Shown here: piece after piece, positions 1 to 8,100 of the stretch
How positions within the stretch are numbered: the first letter of the stretch is position 1
Layout: each line of letters begins with the position of its first letter
NCBI GenBank assembly: GCA_934351835.1
Contig: CAKRJP010000014.1
Coordinates: 1-61,756 of the forward strand
Source of the DNA: an uncultured Lachnospiraceae bacterium
GTDB taxonomy: Bacteria; Bacillota; Clostridia; Lachnospirales; Lachnospiraceae
Direction: 5' to 3'
Length of the DNA: 61,756 nucleotides
The notes under the pieces: generated by a model
Databases searched by the model: none
What the model saw: the letters and a program-made list of their open reading frames with translations, nothing else
Told to the model about the DNA's origin: nothing
Translations under genes and position numbers: made by a program

Positions 1-22
1 TAATCGGTCGAGGGCATGACCA
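1..22 (+). rRNA. 23S ribosomal RNA, 3' end (partial)
   Basis: The first 21-22 bases match the conserved 3' terminus of Bacillota 23S rRNA (compare the Bacillus ending actaatcggtcgaggacttaacc). The rest of the gene lies upstream of the window. The next ~65 bases look like an rRNA operon trailer. No 5S rRNA is found between this end and the two terminators at 89-146. Confidence 0.8.
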
Positions 23-88
23 AGTAGGTTAGGAGAGAAGATGGAAATATTTCTTGTATGCAGTTTTGAAGGTACATAGATAAAAGGA

Positions 89-112
89 AACAGCTGAGAG
101 GCTGTTTTTTTA
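89..112 (+). terminator. rRNA operon terminator 1
   Basis: AACAGC and GCTGTT form a 6-bp stem with a six-base loop, followed by a T run. It lies just downstream of the 23S trailer and probably ends the rRNA transcript. Confidence 0.75.
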
Positions 113-115
113 TTT

Positions 116-146
116 GCAACGGACTTATGTTCGTTGCTTTTTTTGT
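116..146 (+). terminator. rRNA operon terminator 2
   Basis: GCAACG and CGTTGC pair around a short loop and are followed by at least eight T residues. With the hairpin at 89-112 this gives tandem terminators, common after heavily transcribed rRNA operons. Confidence 0.75.
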
Positions 147-156
147 ATATGAATAA

Positions 157-194
157 ACATGTGTCTTGTCACATGTAAATGACAGTGATATAAT
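157..194 (+). promoter_or_regulatory. nadA promoter with NiaR-like operator
   Basis: A 20-bp palindrome, ACATGTG-N6-CACATGT (157-176), covers the -35 hexamer TTGTCA (166-171). After a 17-bp spacer comes a perfect -10, TATAAT (189-194). The core GTGTCTTG-CAC resembles operators of the niacin-responsive repressor NiaR (YrxA) upstream of nad genes in Bacillota. The family match is from memory; the palindrome and promoter are read directly. Binding would block RNA polymerase. No niaR gene is in the window. Confidence 0.65.
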
Positions 195-227
195 ATGAGC
201 AATGTGAAAAAAAGTGAGGACATGTAT

Positions 228-1133
228 ATGAGTATAGTTGAGGATATTAACAAATTAAAGAAAGAAAAGAATACTGTGATTCTGGCACATTACTATGTAC
301 GACCAGAGGTACAGGATGTTGCTGATTACATAGGAGATTCTTTTTATTTAAGTAAAGTTGCAGCCAACGCAAAGGAAGATACCATTGTTTTTTGCGGAGT
401 GTCATTTATGGGAGAGAGTGCAAAGATGCTGAGTCCGGAAAAGACGGTACTGATGCCGGATATGTCGGCGGATTGTCCGATGGCACATATGGCAGATGCG
501 GAGACGATCCAGAAGATAAGAGATACATATGATGACCTGGCGGTTGTCTGTTACATTAACTCTACAGCAGAGTTGAAACGTTATTCAGATGTGTGTGTGA
601 CTTCATCAAATGCAGTTAAGATTGTAAAGAATTTGCCAAATAAGAACATTTTCTTTATCCCGGATCGTAATCTGGCACATTTTATAGCAGAACAGGTGCC
701 AGAGAAGAACTTCATATATAATGAGGGATTCTGTCCAACCCATGAGCGGATGCAGGCAGAAGAAGTACAGGAATTAAAAGAAAAGTATCCGGATGCATTG
801 GTAGTTGCACATCCGGAATGTAATAAAGAATTACTGGCTATGGCCGATTACATAGGAAGTACTTCCGGGATCATTGATTTTGCAACGAACAGTGAACAGA
901 AAGAATTTATTGTCTGTACAGAGGTAGGTGTCCTGTATAAATTACAGAAGAATAATCCGGAGAAACAGTTTTATTTTCCGGAGACGATTCCGACCTGCCC
1001 AAATATGAAGAAGAATACGTTGGAGAAAGTTTTGGATGTGCTTGAAAATGGAACAAATCAGGTAGAACTTCCGGAAGAAGTAAGAGTGGAAGCGGTAAAA
1101 CCGTTAGAGCAGATGCATGAGCTTGCAAAGTAG
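228..1133 (+). CDS. nadA: quinolinate synthase NadA
   Basis: NadA condenses iminoaspartate (from NadB) with dihydroxyacetone phosphate to give quinolinate, the first pyridine of de novo NAD synthesis, in the cytoplasm. The 301-residue protein has the three cysteines expected to bind the catalytic [4Fe-4S] cluster (C83 in SADCP, C198 in HPEC, C257 in TCPN), an N-terminal ILAHYY motif and a late SGI motif. In-frame ATGs at 195 and 222 exist, but 195 directly abuts the -10 box and 222 is one base from the Shine-Dalgarno AGTGAGGA (213-220). ATG 228 has correct spacing. It heads a nadA-nadB-nadC operon behind a NiaR-like operator, so NAD-pool-responsive repression is likely. Confidence 0.95.
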   Translation: MSIVEDINKLKKEKNTVILAHYYVRPEVQDVADYIGDSFYLSKVAANAKEDTIVFCGVSFMGESAKMLSPEKTVLMPDMSADCPMAHMADAETIQKIRDTYDDLAVVCYINSTAELKRYSDVCVTSSNAVKIVKNLPNKNIFFIPDRNLAHFIAEQVPEKNFIYNEGFCPTHERMQAEEVQELKEKYPDALVVAHPECNKELLAMADYIGSTSGIIDFATNSEQKEFIVCTEVGVLYKLQKNNPEKQFYFPETIPTCPNMKKNTLEKVLDVLENGTNQVELPEEVRVEAVKPLEQMHELAK

Positions 1134-1212
1134 TGAGGAAAAAGCAGACAGAGAGATAAAAACGAAAGAAAATAGAAAGCAAAGACCGAAAAGGGGTCTC
1201 AAGGAGGACATG

Positions 1213-2409
1213 ATGTCAGAAATATATGCAGATATAGTGATTGTAGGAACGGGAGTAGGCGGCCTTTTTTGTGCACTGAACCTCCCTTCTGATAAAAAAA
1301 TTGTAATGATCACAAAGTCCGATCTGGAAAGTAGTGATTCATTTTTAGCACAGGGTGGAATCTGTGTGTTAAGAGACAAAGACGATTACGACAGTTATTT
1401 TGAAGATACCATGAAGGCCGGACACTACGAGAATCGTAAAGAATCTGTGGATATTATGATCCGCAGTTCCAGGGAGATTATTAATGATCTGGTAGGTTAC
1501 GGAGTAGAGTTTGAGAAAAAAGGCGACGAGTTTGCTTACACAAGAGAAGGCGCACATTCTAAGCCACGTATCTTATTCCATGAGGATGTGACCGGAAAAG
1601 AGATTACCAGCAAATTATTGGCTTGTGTGAAGAAATTGAAAAATGTAACAATCTACGAGTATACAGAGATGACAGATATTATCGAAAAAGACGGAGAGTG
1701 TGCCGGTATTATTGCAAAGAAGGATGAAAAAACGTTAAAGATCTATGCAGATGATACAGTGTTTGCCAGTGGCGGAATCGGTGGAACTTATGAACACTCA
1801 ACCAACTTTCCACATTTGACAGGAGATGCAATTCGCATTTCTAAAGAACATGGGATTCGTCTGGAACACTTGGATTATGTACAGATTCATCCGACGACCT
1901 TATATTCAAAGAAACCGGGCAGAAGATTTTTGATTTCGGAGTCCGTGCGAGGAGAAGGTGCAGTTCTTTACAATAAAAACCAAGAACGTTTTGTCAATGA
2001 ATTGTTGCCGAGAGATGTGGTGACTAAGGCAATTCATGAGGAGATGGAGAAAGACGGAACAGACTATGTATGGCTTTCTATGGAGCATATTCCGAAAGAA
2101 ACGATATTGAAACATTTTCCGAATATTTATCAGCACTGTCTGGAAGAAGGATATGATGTAACGAAAGAGTGCATACCGGTAGTTCCGGCTCAGCATTATT
2201 TCATGGGAGGTATCTGGGTTGATTCTGATAGCAAGACTTCTATGGAGCATTTGTATGCAGTAGGAGAGACAAGTTGCAATGGCGTTCATGGAGCTAACAG
2301 ACTGGCAAGTAATTCATTACTGGAAAGTCTGGTGTTCGCAAAGCGTGCGGCTCATAAAGTGACGGAAACACAGGCAGATCATTCTCAGGGACTCAAGAAG
2401 ATCAGTTAA
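1213..2409 (+). CDS. nadB: L-aspartate oxidase NadB (short form)
   Basis: NadB is an FAD enzyme that oxidises L-aspartate to iminoaspartate for NadA. Visible are an N-terminal dinucleotide fold (GTGVGG, about residues 11-16), the SDSFLAQGG segment contacting FAD, HPTTL and RGEGAVL in the active-site region and a C-terminal HGANRLASNSLLESLVF motif typical of the succinate dehydrogenase/fumarate reductase flavoprotein family. At about 398 residues it lacks the C-terminal helical domain of E. coli NadB (about 540), as in many clostridial homologues. An upstream in-frame ATG (1117) overlaps nadA, but AAGGAGG at 1201-1207 points to ATG 1213 (ATG 1210 would sit too close). Confidence 0.93.
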   Translation: MSEIYADIVIVGTGVGGLFCALNLPSDKKIVMITKSDLESSDSFLAQGGICVLRDKDDYDSYFEDTMKAGHYENRKESVDIMIRSSREIINDLVGYGVEFEKKGDEFAYTREGAHSKPRILFHEDVTGKEITSKLLACVKKLKNVTIYEYTEMTDIIEKDGECAGIIAKKDEKTLKIYADDTVFASGGIGGTYEHSTNFPHLTGDAIRISKEHGIRLEHLDYVQIHPTTLYSKKPGRRFLISESVRGEGAVLYNKNQERFVNELLPRDVVTKAIHEEMEKDGTDYVWLSMEHIPKETILKHFPNIYQHCLEEGYDVTKECIPVVPAQHYFMGGIWVDSDSKTSMEHLYAVGETSCNGVHGANRLASNSLLESLVFAKRAAHKVTETQADHSQGLKKIS

Positions 2410-2481
2410 AGATTAACAGGAAAATCGAAATAGTTAAAAGAAAATTCGCAAAAATCAATGAATCATAAGGAGAATACAGAT

Positions 2482-3333
2482 ATGAATCAGATAACAATGA
2501 TGCTTCAGGCAGATCATTTGATAAAGGAAGCATTGAAAGAAGATATTTCCAGTGAAGATGTGACAACAAATGCAGTAATGAAAGAAGCTGTAACAGGAGA
2601 GGTGGAACTGATTTGTAAGCAGGATGGAATCGTTGCAGGACTGGAAGTTTTTGAAAGAGTATTCTGGTTATTAGATCAGAATGTAAGAGTAGAGTTGTAT
2701 TGTAAAGACGGAGAACCGGTAACCAAGGGACAGCTTATGGGAAAAGTTACCGGAGATATCAGAGTATTGTTATCCGGAGAGAGGGTAGCGCTGAATTATC
2801 TGCAGAGAATGAGTGGAATCGCTACTTATACCCATGAGGTTGCAGCATTGTTAGAGGGTACAGGGATTACGCTGTTAGATACCAGAAAGACTACGCCGAA
2901 TATGAGAATATTTGAGAAATATGCGGTAACCGCGGGCGGCGGTAAAAATCACCGTTATAATCTCTCCGATGGAGTCCTGTTAAAAGACAATCATATTGGA
3001 GCAGCAGGTGGTGTCAAAGAGGCTGTACAGATGGCAAAAGAATATGCGCCGTTTGTCAGAAAGATTGAAGTAGAGGTTGAGAGTCTGGAACAGGTAAAAG
3101 AAGCTGTTGAGGCCGGGGCAGACATCATCATGCTTGATAATATGTCGGATGAAGACATGAAAAAAGCAGTAGAATTTGTGGCAGGAAGAGCCAAGACCGA
3201 ATGTTCCGGTAATGTGACGAAAGAAAATATCCAGAGATTAAAAGACGTAGGAGTGGATTATGTATCCAGTGGAGCATTGACACATTCCGCACCGATTCTT
3301 GATATTTCATTAAAAAATCTGCATGCAATTTAA
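2482..3333 (+). CDS. nadC: nicotinate-nucleotide pyrophosphorylase NadC
   Basis: NadC (quinolinate phosphoribosyltransferase) converts quinolinate and PRPP to nicotinate mononucleotide, CO2 and PPi, the third step after NadB and NadA. The 283-residue protein shows the family hallmarks DTRKTTPNMR, GGKNHRYNLSDGVLLKDNH, EVEV, DIIMLDNMS and SSGALTHSAPILDISL. AAGGAG at 2467-2472 lies nine bases before ATG 2482, so this start is preferred over the in-frame ATG at 2458, which precedes the ribosome binding site. It is last in the nad operon and is followed by a terminator. Confidence 0.95.
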   Translation: MNQITMMLQADHLIKEALKEDISSEDVTTNAVMKEAVTGEVELICKQDGIVAGLEVFERVFWLLDQNVRVELYCKDGEPVTKGQLMGKVTGDIRVLLSGERVALNYLQRMSGIATYTHEVAALLEGTGITLLDTRKTTPNMRIFEKYAVTAGGGKNHRYNLSDGVLLKDNHIGAAGGVKEAVQMAKEYAPFVRKIEVEVESLEQVKEAVEAGADIIMLDNMSDEDMKKAVEFVAGRAKTECSGNVTKENIQRLKDVGVDYVSSGALTHSAPILDISLKNLHAI

Positions 3334-3346
3334 GAAAAACGTACAG

Positions 3347-3390
3347 AATAAGCTGTGTATCATAGAAAATATGGTGCACAGCTTTATTTG
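3347..3390 (+). terminator. nad operon terminator
   Basis: AAGCTGTG (3350-3357) pairs with CACAGCTT (3377-3384) across a 19-base loop, followed by a T-rich stretch. It separates the nad operon from the Fur-boxed cassette. Confidence 0.7.
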
Positions 3391-3426
3391 TTAGGCATTA
3401 TTGAAAAATTAATATCAATAATAAGC

Positions 3427-3482
3427 TTGCAACAGGAGTTAGTCTATGCTAATATATACCTTGTAAATGATAATCATAATCA
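3427..3482 (+). promoter_or_regulatory. promoter with Fur box
   Basis: A plausible promoter is TTGCAA (3427-3432), 17 bp, TAATAT (3450-3455). Just downstream, TGATAATCATAATCA (3468-3482) matches the 7-1-7 Fur consensus TGATAATNATTATCA at all but one specified position. A Fur dimer here would cover the transcription start and repress the DUF3793-flavodoxin-DUF2325 cassette when iron is sufficient. The site is read from the sequence; regulation is inferred. Confidence 0.75.
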
Positions 3483-3518
3483 AAAACAAAGAACACGTTT
3501 AAAATACAAGGAGGTAAC

Positions 3519-4115
3519 ATGCCAATAGAGGTTGTATACTATATGTTTTCAAAAGGGGATTTGAAAAAGCGTTTACAGTTTCAGCTCATTTCACAATGTG
3601 CACCTTTTTTAAAGGGAATCAAAGTGGCAAGTATTTTAAACATTGAAGAAAAAGGCCGGGAAGAACTGCCGGAGATCTTCGAAGGAACTGATATTTCGTA
3701 TGAAGTCCTGACGACAGCAAAGGGCAGATGCCTGGTACTATTTTACAGAGAAGAAACATTAAAAGAACATTTACAAAAATCAGATGTGCAGGAATTTTTA
3801 GAACCATATGGTTACAAATTTTCGAATGTAACAAATGTGCTCAGCCATCTGAAAAGCCGAGTAGAACAATATTCACGTAAGGATATTTGTTTTCCGCATG
3901 AAATTGGAGCATTTTTAGATTATCCCATCGATGATGTGAAATGTTTCATGGAAGAAGAATCGAAGGAACCGCTTCTTATCGGCTATTGGAAAGTATATAA
4001 TCACCCGGAGCGCGCCCGGATGACGTTTACTGCTTATGATAAGGCGAAAGATCATGCGGTCAATGAATTTTTAATGGGGAAAAGCCTGCGTGAAATTGTA
4101 TATCATGCAGCATAA
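3519..4115 (+). CDS. DUF3793 family protein
   Basis: This 198-residue soluble protein, with no signal peptide or membrane helix, resembles the DUF3793 family of Clostridia, whose biochemical role is unknown. The C-terminal half has conserved-looking blocks (FPHEIGAFLDYP around residues 126-137, then IGYWKVY and TAYDKAK). AAGGAGG precedes ATG 3519 with good spacing. It is the first gene after a strong Fur box and is followed by a flavodoxin and a DUF2325 protein, so a role in iron limitation or iron-sparing redox metabolism is a reasonable inference but is not shown by the sequence. Confidence 0.8.
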   Translation: MPIEVVYYMFSKGDLKKRLQFQLISQCAPFLKGIKVASILNIEEKGREELPEIFEGTDISYEVLTTAKGRCLVLFYREETLKEHLQKSDVQEFLEPYGYKFSNVTNVLSHLKSRVEQYSRKDICFPHEIGAFLDYPIDDVKCFMEEESKEPLLIGYWKVYNHPERARMTFTAYDKAKDHAVNEFLMGKSLREIVYHAA

Positions 4116-4146
4116 TGCAAGAAACAGCAATAAGGAGGATATATCA

Positions 4147-4572
4147 GTGAGCGTATCAGTAGTATATTGGAGTGGAACAGGTAACACAGAGGCTATGGCA
4201 AATGCAGTAGCAGAAGGAATTACAGAAGCAGGCGGCGAAGCAAAGTTAATTCCGGTTTCAGAAGCAAACGTTGATGAGTTGGCAACAGAATCTGCATTCG
4301 CGCTTGGATGCCCGTCTATGGGAGTTGAGGTTCTTGAAGAAGAAGAAATGGAACCATTTGTAGAAGCGTTGGAAAGTAAAGTCGGTGGAAAGAATATCTT
4401 ACTCTTTGGTTCCTACGGATGGGGAGACGGAGAATGGATGAGAAACTGGGTAGAGCGTATGACAAATGCCGGTGCATTCATGGTAGAAGAAGAAGGAATT
4501 ATCGCAAATGAAGCTCCGGATGACGAGGTTGTTGAAGCGTGCAAAGCCGGAGGAAGGGCGTTAGTAAAATAA
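4147..4572 (+). CDS. flavodoxin
   Basis: This is a short-chain flavodoxin of 141 residues that carries electrons on bound FMN and replaces ferredoxin when iron is scarce. The phosphate-binding loop WSGTGNTEAMA lies near the N-terminus (about residues 7-17), followed by the FMN-flanking segments ALGCPSMG and LFGSYGWGDGEWM. The likely start is GTG 4147, eight bases after AAGGAGGA (4132-4139); the ATG at 4090 lies inside the upstream gene. It is second in the Fur-boxed cassette, consistent with induction by low iron. Confidence 0.92.
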   Translation: MSVSVVYWSGTGNTEAMANAVAEGITEAGGEAKLIPVSEANVDELATESAFALGCPSMGVEVLEEEEMEPFVEALESKVGGKNILLFGSYGWGDGEWMRNWVERMTNAGAFMVEEEGIIANEAPDDEVVEACKAGGRALVK

Positions 4573-4606
4573 AAAGCTAGTTTGAAATCAGAAAGGACGG
4601 TTTTAT

Positions 4607-4888
4607 ATGAGTGTTGTAATAATAGGCGGAAATGAAAGGATGGAGCAGCAGTATAAGCAGATATGCAAGAAACATAATTGCAAGGCAAAGGTATTTACGA
4701 GAATGTCCGGGAATCTAAAAACCCAGATCGGACAGCCGGATCTGATCATTCTGTTTACATCAACGGTTGCACATAAGATGGTGCACTGTGCATTAAAAGA
4801 AGCTCAGCGTTACAACATTCGTGTAGAACGTTCACATACAAGCAGTGCCAATGCACTGGATACAATGCTGGCATCATGTTGCCGGTAA
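4607..4888 (+). CDS. DUF2325 domain protein
   Basis: This small (93-residue) cytoplasmic protein fits the DUF2325 family. It begins with a beta-strand/glycine turn (VVIIGGNERM), has a central DLIILFTSTVAHKMVH segment and ends with RSHTSSANALDTML. The family is of unknown biochemical function but often occurs beside iron- or metal-related genes in anaerobes. It is third in the cassette behind the Fur box, 34 bases after the flavodoxin, with GAAAGGA as ribosome binding site. A Rossmann-like small regulatory or redox accessory role is only a guess. Confidence 0.75.
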   Translation: MSVVIIGGNERMEQQYKQICKKHNCKAKVFTRMSGNLKTQIGQPDLIILFTSTVAHKMVHCALKEAQRYNIRVERSHTSSANALDTMLASCCR

Positions 4889-4921
4889 TAATTACTTAAT
4901 CCTTTAACCTTATAAAATTTA

Positions 4922-4954
4922 TAAAAAGATCTCTGTTTATCCAGAGGTCTTTTT
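4922..4954 (+). terminator. terminator after DUF2325 gene
   Basis: AAAAAGA-CTCTG and CAGAG-TCTTTTT form a near-perfect stem around a six-base loop, ending in T5. It isolates the Fur cassette from the pilus locus. Confidence 0.85.
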
Positions 4955-4987
4955 GTGGTAGACCAGGACTTATAAAGAGATTAAAAA

Positions 4988-5060
4988 ACATTACATTTTC
5001 CATTACATTTCAGACAGGAAAAGTTGACAGAGATTTCACCGGAATATATACTAAATAATA
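4988..5060 (+). promoter_or_regulatory. pilus operon promoter
   Basis: TTGACA (5024-5029), exactly 17 bp, then TATACT (5047-5052) forms a near-consensus sigma-A promoter, giving a leader of about 50 bases before the giant pilin gene. Just upstream, CATTACATTT occurs twice (about 4989-4998 and 5001-5010), a possible binding site for a regulator. The leader is too short for a riboswitch of usual size. Confidence 0.75.
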
Positions 5061-5108
5061 TATTTTGTCAAAAATTGGAGTAATACTTAGAATAATAGAG
5101 GTGCACCT

Positions 5109-8100
5109 ATGAAACGTGCAAAGAAGAATGGATATACATTAGTGGAACTGTTGGTAGTTCTTGCGATTATGGGAATTATCCTGGCGATAGCAGTTCCTTC
5201 CTTTATAAGTTATTGGAGAAAGGCAGAGTTCCGAAAAAATGAATCAAATGCAAAGACGATTTATCTGGCAGCGGAATCAAAGCTTACATATTATAGATCT
5301 TCCGGTCAGTGGAAGCAGTTTAAAAAAGAAGTAAAGAAGCAGGGAGAAGCAGCGGACTTTTTTAGTGGTGAAGATGTTTCACTGAACGGACGTATCTACG
5401 CAATTACGCTGGACAGTAATGAATACAAAGATACAGATAAAAAGAAAAATGCAGTATTGAAACTCCTGGATGATTATATTTATGATAAGGATCTGATGAA
5501 AGGATCTATTGGAATTGAGATTGATATTGAGACCGGAGAAGTTTACTCTGCATTTTACGGAACCAAGTGCAAAGGACTGACATATAAAGACGAGGATGCA
5601 GATGGTTATCTGACGATGCAGAAACGAGATTATGAGAGCCGCAGTAAACGTCTGTTAGGTTATTATTCAACGGAAGATACAACGAATGTAGTCAGCCTAA
5701 AGCCGAAGAAACTCCGTATCACAACGATCAGCTTGCACAATAGTGAGAAGTTATCATTGAACTGGTCAAGCAATGCAGGATATTCCCAGGTGGCTGATTA
5801 TGAAGTGACATTTTACAAGAAAGACAAGCAGACAAAATTATTCAGTCTTGTGGTGTCTCCTTATAAGATGGCGACAAAGGGATGGAAAGGAACAAACAAC
5901 AGCACTGCCAATATGGCATCGTTAGAAGTGAAGGATGCTAATGGCAATTCTAAAGGGAACTGGACATTTCCGGTAACATACAGTGACAACAAGTATTCGT
6001 TGGTACTGGATGGTATTATGTCTGCGAAAGTGCAGGAGGCATTGAATGAGAAGAGCGGAAGCGAGAAGATTGCGCTGGAACGTACATATAGTACCAGCAT
6101 CTGTAGACTTGCGGATGTGAATAAGAGTCTTGCAAGTGCACAGGATATCTGTGCGACCGTAAGAGCGGTGCCATTTACCGGCGATAATAAGAAGTTAAGT
6201 AGTGAGGAATGGCGTGAAAGTGAGTCGGTATTTTCAAATAGTGCGAACAGTATGTACGCGGACAATTCGAAAGGGAATGATGTAAAGATTGCAGCCTTCC
6301 GTCATTTATCAAACATCAGATATTATACCGGAACGGGTAATACAACTTTCTTGTTGACAAACAAAAATATGGACTGGACAGCAGTGGGTACAGGTGTTTA
6401 CGATTTTGTGAGCAATAAGAACCGTGCAAATGATGTTCAGTTACTGGCATGGAAAGAAAACAACAGTGGTCAGATTTTTGACTTTCCAACGATTGCAACA
6501 CTGGATAGTAATTATACATTAAAAGGTGAAGGTTCTCAGACATTGATCTCGAATCTGAAACTTGGTGAAGAATCCATTGTTGATGGTAAAAAATATCTCG
6601 GATTGTTCGGAGAAGTTTTCGGGGAAATTACGACTGTAACATTGCAGAATGCAGCACTGACACTTGCAGCTTCTGATTCTTCTTATGATAGTGTACAGGC
6701 AACGGGTATCGTGGCCGGACGCAGTGAGGGAAATTTACAGAATATCAGCGTTACTTCTGACAAATCAAATGTGGAAGTTACCCTGACAAACGAGACGCAG
6801 GCAGCAGTTGGTGGAATCGTGGGTATGTTCGCGAAAGGAAATGGCGGACAGTTAAGCCGGGGTACATGTTCTAATGTTTCCATGGAAGGAACGGTGAAGG
6901 GAACACTTCCTTCTATATTAATGGGAGATGAGCAATCTGCTGAGACGAACATTGCCGGTATTGGTGGAGTTGTGGGATATGCCAACCTGAAAAACGGAAG
7001 CAATACTGTGATTACAAAAAGCAAAAATCATGCAGAAGTTTCCGGTAATTTTATGACAGGAGGAATCGTTGGAAAAATCCAAGGCTCTTATAGATATAAC
7101 AATAACGTGGACGCATCGCAGGCAAATATAAAGAGTAGCAGCAATGACGGGCTGATTCTGTGTACTGCAGAAGAGGGTAAATATTTTGGAGGAATTGCAG
7201 GATATGGTTTCGAAGTATTGATCCATGAATCTGCCAGTGCGTCAGGACGTGCATCAGGATTCTCATTTGTAGACAGTGATGGCAGTCCTAAGAGAAGTCT
7301 GTTAAAAGGAACTTATGTGGGCGGTATTGCAGGTTACGGTGTAAATACATTAATCAATAACTGCTCGACAGAAAAAGACGGTTATATACTGGGGGCAGAT
7401 TTTGTCGGAGGAATCGCCGGAGGTCTGACTGGAGAGGCTGTATCAGAAGCAATTCGGGCAGACAGTATCGTAAGTGTAACGACGAATGCAAGTTATGTAA
7501 TCGGTAACAATTACATTGGAGGAATCGTTGGTTGTAATGAAAATAAGGTAACATTACAGAATTGTGTAAATAATGGTGTGGCAGCCGGTTACGAAAAATA
7601 CGTCGGAGGAATTGTTGGATTTAATGAGCATGGAGCCAAGATTGAGAACTGTGCCAGTTATCTTTCAGATTATGATAATTCTGTATTTAATATGATTGTT
7701 GGCAAGTGGAAAGCAACAGGAAGCTACGCCGGAGGAATTGCAGGATATAATAATGGTGAGATTGATTTTTCCAGAGATAGTCAGGCAATTACTGTAAAAT
7801 CGGTTTCAAGTATTGTAGTCGGACAGGATTATGTTGGAGGAATTGCCGGATTTAATGATACAGAGGGTACGCTGGATGTTCATTATACGTTAATCGGCGG
7901 ACGTATCTACGGCTACGGGAACTGTGTCGGTGGCGGATTTGGACTGAATGCATCAACAGATCTGCTGACGAAAGAACTGACCATACGTCCGGGCAGTGTG
8001 GAAGGAAAATACTATGTGGGAGGATGCATCGGAGCCAATGTGGTAAATCTGCCAAAGGATATAACGATGAATAAATTCAAGACAGACAATATCCTGGGAA

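Noticed and set aside
195..227. Longer NadA start at ATG 195 or ATG 222
   Set aside because: 195 lies directly after the -10 box and 222 is one base from the ribosome binding site; ATG 228 has proper spacing.
907..1182. Minus-strand frames opposite nadA and many other genes
   Set aside because: They lie antisense to well-supported genes, lack ribosome binding sites and show composition typical of reverse-complement shadows.
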